A stretch of 6,085 nucleotides of DNA, taken from assembly GCA_030149405.1 (NCBI GenBank), contig JASBRM010000225.1:1-6085 (forward strand), written 5' to 3'. Source of the DNA: Neptuniibacter sp. GTDB lineage: Bacteria > Pseudomonadota > Gammaproteobacteria > Pseudomonadales > Balneatricaceae. The position numbers and the translations under genes are program-made. The number at the start of each line of letters is the position of its first letter. Positions within the stretch are counted from its first letter, which is position 1. A model generated the notes under the pieces. The model was given only the letters and a program-made list of their open reading frames with translations. It had not been told where the DNA came from and ran no database searches. Of this stretch, positions 5,021-6,085 are shown in pieces.

Positions 5021-5728
5021 ATGAATAATACTGTTAAGAAAACACTAGTTTTAGCCATGTTTGCTCTTCCGTTCCAGGCAGAGGCCGGAGGCAAAGATGA
5101 CCCATTTTTAACCATGATCACTATTGATCAGTTAGAAAAAAGGGATGCCAGCTCAGGCAAACCATTTGCTTGGGAAGTACAGGGCTGGGCCGGGTACGAT
5201 CTTGATAAATTTGTTTTTAAAACCGAAGGTGAGCGAGCAGACGGGGAAACAGAAAAAGCCGAGTTACAATTGCTGTATAGCAAAGCTATAGATCCCTATT
5301 GGGACATTCAATTTGGCATAAGGCATGATTTCTACCCCAAACCGACCCAGGACTGGGCCGTCATTGCCTTGCAAGGTGTAGCTCCCTACTATTTTGAAAC
5401 TGATGCAAGTCTGTTTATTGGTGAAGATGGCCAAACTGCTCTGCGATTAGAATCCGAGTATGAAATGATGCTTACTCAGCAATGGGTGCTATCGCCTGAA
5501 ATTGAGCTGAACATTCATGGTAAAAATGATGAGGAGCGAGAGATTGGCTCCGGCCTCTCAAACATTGAAGCAGGCCTTCGCCTTCGTTACGAAGTGAAAC
5601 GGGAATTTGCCCCCTATATCGGCATTCATTGGGAGAAAAAATTCGGTAAAACTGCCGATTACGCACGTGAGGAAGGTGAAGACACCAGTGACGCTCAATT
5701 TGTAATTGGGATTAGGGCTTGGTTTTAA
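5021..5728 (+). CDS. copB: CopB/PcoB-family outer-membrane copper protein
   Basis: A 235-residue protein with a Sec signal peptide (residues 1 to about 22, ending A-E-A-G-G). The mature start D-D-P-F-L-T-M-I-T-I-D-Q-L-E is typical of the CopB family (PF05275). Alternating beta strands follow, and the chain ends G-I-R-A-W-F, with the terminal Phe expected for outer-membrane barrel insertion. CopB proteins work with CopA in copper resistance, and the mechanism is unsettled. Many relatives (about 300 residues) carry a Met-rich N-terminal region; it is missing here, while CopA carries an expanded Met/His array. The start at 5021 is set by GAGGGAGAG just upstream and the signal peptide; the frame opens earlier at 4976 inside copA, which is not credible. 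The gene lies 13 bases after copA and ends the plus operon. Confidence 0.93.
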   Translation: MNNTVKKTLVLAMFALPFQAEAGGKDDPFLTMITIDQLEKRDASSGKPFAWEVQGWAGYDLDKFVFKTEGERADGETEKAELQLLYSKAIDPYWDIQFGIRHDFYPKPTQDWAVIALQGVAPYYFETDASLFIGEDGQTALRLESEYEMMLTQQWVLSPEIELNIHGKNDEEREIGSGLSNIEAGLRLRYEVKREFAPYIGIHWEKKFGKTADYAREEGEDTSDAQFVIGIRAWF

Positions 5729-5732
5729 TTAG

Positions 5733-5771
5733 TAGGGCCTGAAAAGTCTATTAGGCTTCTTTCGGGCCCTA
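5733..5771 (+). terminator. Hairpin after copB, probable transcription terminator
   Basis: TAGGGCC (5733-5739) pairs with GGCCCTA (5765-5771). The stem continues through a T-G wobble and GAAA/TTTC, and an inner stem AAGTC/GGCTT encloses the loop TATTA. It starts five bases after the copB stop. A clean T tract is lacking (the next bases are AGCTATGACTCTTTA), so it may work as a weak or factor-assisted terminator, or protect the message end. Confidence 0.6.
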
Positions 5772-5796
5772 GCTATGACTCTTTAAAAACTATATT

Positions 5797-5810
5797 TTGA
5801 CCTATATCAA
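5797..5810 (+). promoter_or_regulatory. Possible FNR/Anr binding site
   Basis: TTGAC-CTAT-ATCAA matches the FNR/Anr consensus TTGAT-N4-ATCAA at nine of ten fixed bases. It is in the non-coding stretch between copB and the open frame at 5941. A TATATT at 5825-5830 could be a -10 element, but this places the site about 34 bases before the start instead of the classical 41.5. The match is seen; function is inferred. Confidence 0.45.
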
Positions 5811-5940
5811 ATAATTTAACTCTTTATATTTGCCACATTCAATCTACCAAAGCATCAGGCAATACCCGGTCTTACTTGACCACTAAAAAAATGATATCCT
5901 CGGGCGATCTAAAGTTATCAAGTTACTTACTCACAACACT

Positions 5941-6085
5941 ATGCAGTCACAGAAGCCTCAAAATGTGATCCTTACTGTTTCGAACAGGCTTAGTGTGCTT
6001 GTACTTTTTCTATTTGCTGTAAGTTGGCTTGGAGGTGTTGTAACTCCACCTCTATCTTTGACTGATTCCAATGAACATTGCATAT
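5941..6085 (+). CDS. Start of an unidentified secreted or membrane protein (cut by right edge)
   Basis: The open frame runs 48 codons from the ATG to the window edge. It is closed upstream by an in-frame TAA at 5884, and no other ATG, GTG or TTG precedes 5941 in frame. Residues about 17-35 are strongly hydrophobic (RLSVLVLFLFAVSWLGGVV), followed by T-P-P and later N-E-H-C, so it looks like a signal peptide or membrane anchor followed by a secreted part. There is no good Shine-Dalgarno. It could be another small Cys/His protein or an unrelated membrane protein. It lies beyond the copB terminator, 212 bases away, so it is probably a separate unit. I do not recognise it. Confidence 0.5.
   Translation, partial: MQSQKPQNVILTVSNRLSVLVLFLFAVSWLGGVVTPPLSLTDSNEHCI

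Noticed and set aside
5876..5900. TTGACC (5876-5881) with TATCCT (5895-5900) as a second CueR-type promoter
   Set aside because: The spacing is only 13 bases and the spacer has no CCTTCC/GGAAGG dyad, so it does not fit a MerR-family or ordinary sigma70 promoter.

Overview
This window is a compact copper-resistance island. Protein features suggest a Gram-negative, probably marine-type gammaproteobacterium: outer-membrane CopB, Tat-exported CopA, CueR numbering identical to the enterobacterial/pseudomonad proteins, moderately AT-leaning DNA and a possible Anr/FNR box. The genus cannot be fixed from the sequence alone. Codon use and style look uniform, and I see no transposase, integrase, tRNA, rRNA or CRISPR.

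Layout: two divergent gene sets leave a common intergenic region (about 1647-1786). The minus-strand arm reads, in order of transcription, a small secreted Cys/His/Met protein (1314-1646), a CueR-type Cu(I) sensor (813-1223), the DUF411/CopG periplasmic protein (322-813), a small membrane SHOCT protein (89-307) and the start of a lipoprotein that runs off the left edge (1-92). The last four genes are tightly packed, with TAATG and ATGA overlaps. The plus-strand arm reads a small cytosolic HMA-like protein without CxxC but with a C-terminal His-Cys-Cys tail (1787-2098), a second small secreted Cys/His protein (2127-2471), a strong hairpin followed by T residues (2488-2553), a CopI-like cupredoxin (2568-3074), the multicopper oxidase CopA (3085-5007) and outer-membrane CopB (5021-5728). 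A terminator-like hairpin follows. A new open frame starts at 5941 behind an FNR/Anr-like site and is cut by the right edge.

How it fits together: a textbook CueR promoter (TTGACC, 19-bp spacer containing a dyad, TAAGCT; 1729-1759) faces the plus arm, so copper sensed by the CueR encoded here should switch on the CopI-CopA-CopB set. By family knowledge, CopA oxidises or sequesters Cu(I) in the periplasm, CopI and CopG bind periplasmic copper, and CopB sits in the outer membrane. The window holds no copper P-type ATPase or RND pump, so this is a periplasmic handling module. The least understood parts are the two small secreted Cys/His proteins (one per arm, with a similar C-terminal tail), the CxxC-less HMA-like protein, the 13-residue Met/His repeat array in CopA, and the CopG-SHOCT-lipoprotein gene string.
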